Assembly: GCA_002369325.1 (NCBI GenBank)
Contig: DFDU01000059.1
Coordinates: 1 to 14,834 of the forward strand
Origin: Lachnospiraceae bacterium UBA3820
Lineage (GTDB): Bacteria > Bacillota > Clostridia > Lachnospirales > Lachnospiraceae
Direction: 5' to 3'
DNA length: 14,834 nucleotides
Numbering within the stretch: position 1 is the first letter of the stretch; every line of letters starts with the position of its first letter. The position numbers and the translations under genes are program-made. The notes below the pieces were generated by a model. That model was given only the letters and a program-made list of their open reading frames with translations. It did not search any database and was not told where the DNA came from. Shown here piece by piece: positions 13,261-14,834 of the stretch.

Positions 13261-13315
13261 GTCATAAGAAATCTTCCCGCTTTGCGGTTTTGCTTATGAC
13301 GTATATGCGTATAAG
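13261..13315 (+). promoter_or_regulatory. Leader with two mutually exclusive hairpins
   Basis: Hairpin A: GTCATAAG (13261-13268) with CTTATGAC (13293-13300), plus inner CCGC/GCGG (13277-13280, 13284-13287). Hairpin B: CTTAT (13293-13297) with ATAAG (13311-13315) around the near-palindrome ACGTATATGCGT. Both use CTTATGAC, so only one can form at a time. No T-run follows either. Confidence 0.45.
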
Positions 13316-13346
13316 TGCATTACCACTATCCTACGGAGATACTTAA

Positions 13347-14624
13347 ATGAAGAAAAAACAAAAAGAACAAAAAGATACTCAAAACAGAAAAATACAAAAT
13401 GAAGTAAAAGACAATGTTATATATGTGGACGGAAGCAGAGAGGCGCTTGAAAGCAATAAGGAAAGAGCTGCTAAACGCGGAAGAAGGGTAAAAGGCATTA
13501 TCGGCGTTGTTGCTATAATTGTGATAGCTGTGGTTGCCGGAATATTTAATTCGTTTCTGAATAAAGAATACAAGGGTTTTAGGGTTGTTGAAAGAACCGA
13601 ATCGAATTTTGAGAATACAGCCTCCTATGTTTTGCTTGATGGAAATCTTTTGAAGTATACACCTGACGGAGTTTCCTGCATAAACAAGAATGGTGATACT
13701 ATATGGTCGGCAGGTATTAATATGAAGATGCCTATGGCGGTTGTTAGAGGAAAATACGCTGCTATAGCCGATCTTAACGGAAATTCGGTAAGTATATTTA
13801 ATGTTGAAGGACAGGTGAGCAGTCTGACCATGCCTTATACAATTTGCGATGTGGATGTGGCCAGGCAGGGTGCATTTGCCGTTGTACTTGAAAGCGACAA
13901 GACAAATTATATTAAACTTTATGACAAAAACGGAAAAGACATATATGAAATACAGACTACAATTGATAAGAGCGGATATCCGATAGATATAGCCATATCT
14001 GAGGATGGAAAGAAGCTTTTTACAAGCTACATAAATATGAACGGGACAACCATAACAAATAATCTTGCGGCATATAATTTCGGAGATGTCGGACAAAATG
14101 CAAATGCGGACAGAATGGTCGGCGGATATATGTTTGATTCTCAGGTTATACCTAAGGTTGAATTTGTGAATAATGATACCGTTGTTGCATTCGGTACTAA
14201 CGAAATAAACATATATGCAATGAAGGAAAAACCAAGTGAAAAAGCCAAAATAAAATTCAATGAAGAAATTCAAAGTGTGTTTTATGCGGAAAAATACATT
14301 GGCGTTATATTAAAAAGCGGAGAAAATGACGGCGAACATTTATACAAAGCCAAGGTCTACGATCTGAAGGGAAAGCATAAATTTGATATGAACATAGATT
14401 TTGCATATGACAACATTTATGCGACCAATAAAGAATTTATCATTACAGGTGGTTCGGATTGTATAATAATGAGAAAAAACGGAAAAGTTAAATTTAAGGG
14501 GACGCTAAACGGAAAAATAATCAATATGGTTCCGTCGGGAAAGCGTCTTGTATATGTGGTAACATATGACAACGCAACTGAAAAAATTAAATTAAAAACA
14601 GATAAAACAGCTTCACAGGAGTAA
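13347..14624 (+). CDS. Single-pass membrane protein with extracytoplasmic beta-propeller-like domain (resembles DUF5711)
   Basis: A 425-residue protein. Residues 1-48 are very basic (MKKKQKEQKD, ending AAKRGRRVKG) and should stay in the cytoplasm. Residues about 49-69 are a TM anchor (IIGVVAIIVIAVVAGIF). The rest is outside and made of repeated beta-blade-like segments, for example YVLLDGNLLKYTPDG, CINKNGDTIWSAG, IKLYDKNGKDIY, IAISEDGKKLF, KVYDLKGKHKF and IIMRKNGKVKF. These recall WD40/PQQ-type propellers and the Firmicutes family DUF5711, whose function is unknown. No catalytic motif is seen. CGGAG at 13334-13338 lies 8 bp before ATG 13347. The gene follows the LysM protein gene by 162 bp with its own likely promoter, and a strong terminator closes it. 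Both proteins place a C-terminal domain outside the membrane. The fold is inferred from the repeat pattern only. Confidence 0.75.
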   Translation: MKKKQKEQKDTQNRKIQNEVKDNVIYVDGSREALESNKERAAKRGRRVKGIIGVVAIIVIAVVAGIFNSFLNKEYKGFRVVERTESNFENTASYVLLDGNLLKYTPDGVSCINKNGDTIWSAGINMKMPMAVVRGKYAAIADLNGNSVSIFNVEGQVSSLTMPYTICDVDVARQGAFAVVLESDKTNYIKLYDKNGKDIYEIQTTIDKSGYPIDIAISEDGKKLFTSYINMNGTTITNNLAAYNFGDVGQNANADRMVGGYMFDSQVIPKVEFVNNDTVVAFGTNEINIYAMKEKPSEKAKIKFNEEIQSVFYAEKYIGVILKSGENDGEHLYKAKVYDLKGKHKFDMNIDFAYDNIYATNKEFIITGGSDCIIMRKNGKVKFKGTLNGKIINMVPSGKRLVYVVTYDNATEKIKLKTDKTASQE

Positions 14625-14630
14625 AAAATT

Positions 14631-14684
14631 AAAGTCTGAAAGTCCTTATTTTACAAGGGCTTTCAGACTTTTGAAATTTTTTTA
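14631..14684 (+). terminator. Rho-independent terminator of the propeller protein gene
   Basis: A 17-bp stem with one G-U pair (14631-14647 with 14655-14671) and a 7-base loop. The stem is followed directly by TTGAAATTTTTTT. It starts 6 bp after the stop codon. Confidence 0.93.
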
Positions 14685-14705
14685 AAAAAAAATTAAAATT
14701 AGGTG

Positions 14706-14734
14706 TTGACAATTAAAAACTGCTGTGATATATT
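14706..14734 (+). promoter_or_regulatory. Strong promoter for a gene beyond the window
   Basis: TTGACA (14706-14711), exactly 17 bp, TATATT (14729-14734), with TG at 14726-14727 giving an extended -10. This is the best promoter match in the window. Confidence 0.8.
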
Positions 14735-14740
14735 ATAAAA

Positions 14741-14834
14741 GCTGTCGCTACGGAAGACAGCAACGAACCTTTGAAAAATTAATAACATGTTAACCCCGAA
14801 GATTCTTTTAAAAAAGATTTTCGGAGGATTTTAA
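14741..14834 (+). promoter_or_regulatory. Structured leader with boxA-like element and ribosome binding site
   Basis: A hairpin GCTGTC/GACAGC (14741-14746, 14756-14761) is followed by ACCTTTGAAAAATTAATAAC (about 14767-14786), which resembles boxA-type antitermination sequences of Firmicutes rRNA leaders. A second imperfect hairpin (about 14796-14824) has a 3' arm reaching CGGAGG (14822-14827). The window ends 7 bp after that site, so the start codon should be at or just past the end. Confidence 0.45.

Noticed and set aside
13326..14273. A 315-codon open frame on the minus strand
   Set aside because: It lies antisense to the well-supported membrane propeller gene, has no ribosome binding site, and has an I/Y/C/H-rich composition typical of a shadow frame.

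Overview
The window looks like chromosomal DNA of an AT-rich, low-GC Gram-positive anaerobe, most likely of the class Clostridia and plausibly family Lachnospiraceae. The supporting signs are strong AGGAGG-type ribosome binding sites, extended TGnTATAAT promoters, a T-box leucine leader, an ATP-type PEP carboxykinase, a YyaC-type sporulation protein and a 2-isopropylmalate synthase of the long (~560 aa) class. No rRNA, tRNA, transposase, phage gene or CRISPR array is visible.

Layout. 1-548: the last 181 codons of pckA, with a terminator. 549-913: gene-free, with two further hairpins. 914-1651: a MerR-type DNA-binding protein with coiled coil and basic tail, RacA-like in architecture. 1793-3570: a two-gene operon of a lipoprotein with a UlaG-like metallo-beta-lactamase domain and a PfkB-family sugar-phosphate kinase. 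3591-5033, minus strand: a histidine phosphatase and uracil-DNA glycosylase. 5235-5798: a flavodoxin-fold oxidoreductase behind a 50-bp tandem duplication; its promoter lies back to back with that of ung. 5799-6640: a dense gene-free block of repeats. It holds a ~270-bp imperfect inverted repeat, a 23-bp exact tandem duplication, and four 53-bp palindromic units in perfect phase, bracketed by inverted repeats, followed by more hairpins. 6644-8698: promoter, leucine T-box (CUC specifier) and leuA. 8797-11069: a degenerate HD-GYP-like protein and a two-TM coiled-coil membrane protein. 11051-11617, minus strand: yyaC, whose 3' end overlaps the preceding gene. 11724-11830: a 24-codon leader-like ORF and hairpin. 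11862-13184: a protein with an apparently inactive MPN/JAMM-like domain, a TM helix and a LysM domain. 13347-14624: a membrane-anchored beta-propeller-like protein (resembles DUF5711). 14631-14834: a terminator, a strong promoter and the structured leader of a gene starting just past the window.

How it fits together. The left half is central metabolism and housekeeping (gluconeogenesis, sugar phosphate, DNA repair, redox), and leuA is under tRNA-Leu control. The right half (8.8-14.6 kb) is a run of poorly characterised proteins: a likely dead signalling domain, a coiled-coil membrane protein, a sporulation-associated protein, and two single-pass membrane proteins with extracytoplasmic LysM or propeller parts. 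That suggests an envelope or developmental neighbourhood, but only by context. The least explained items are the repeat block at 5.8-6.4 kb, the MPN-TM-LysM protein and the internal start in the metallo-beta-lactamase gene.
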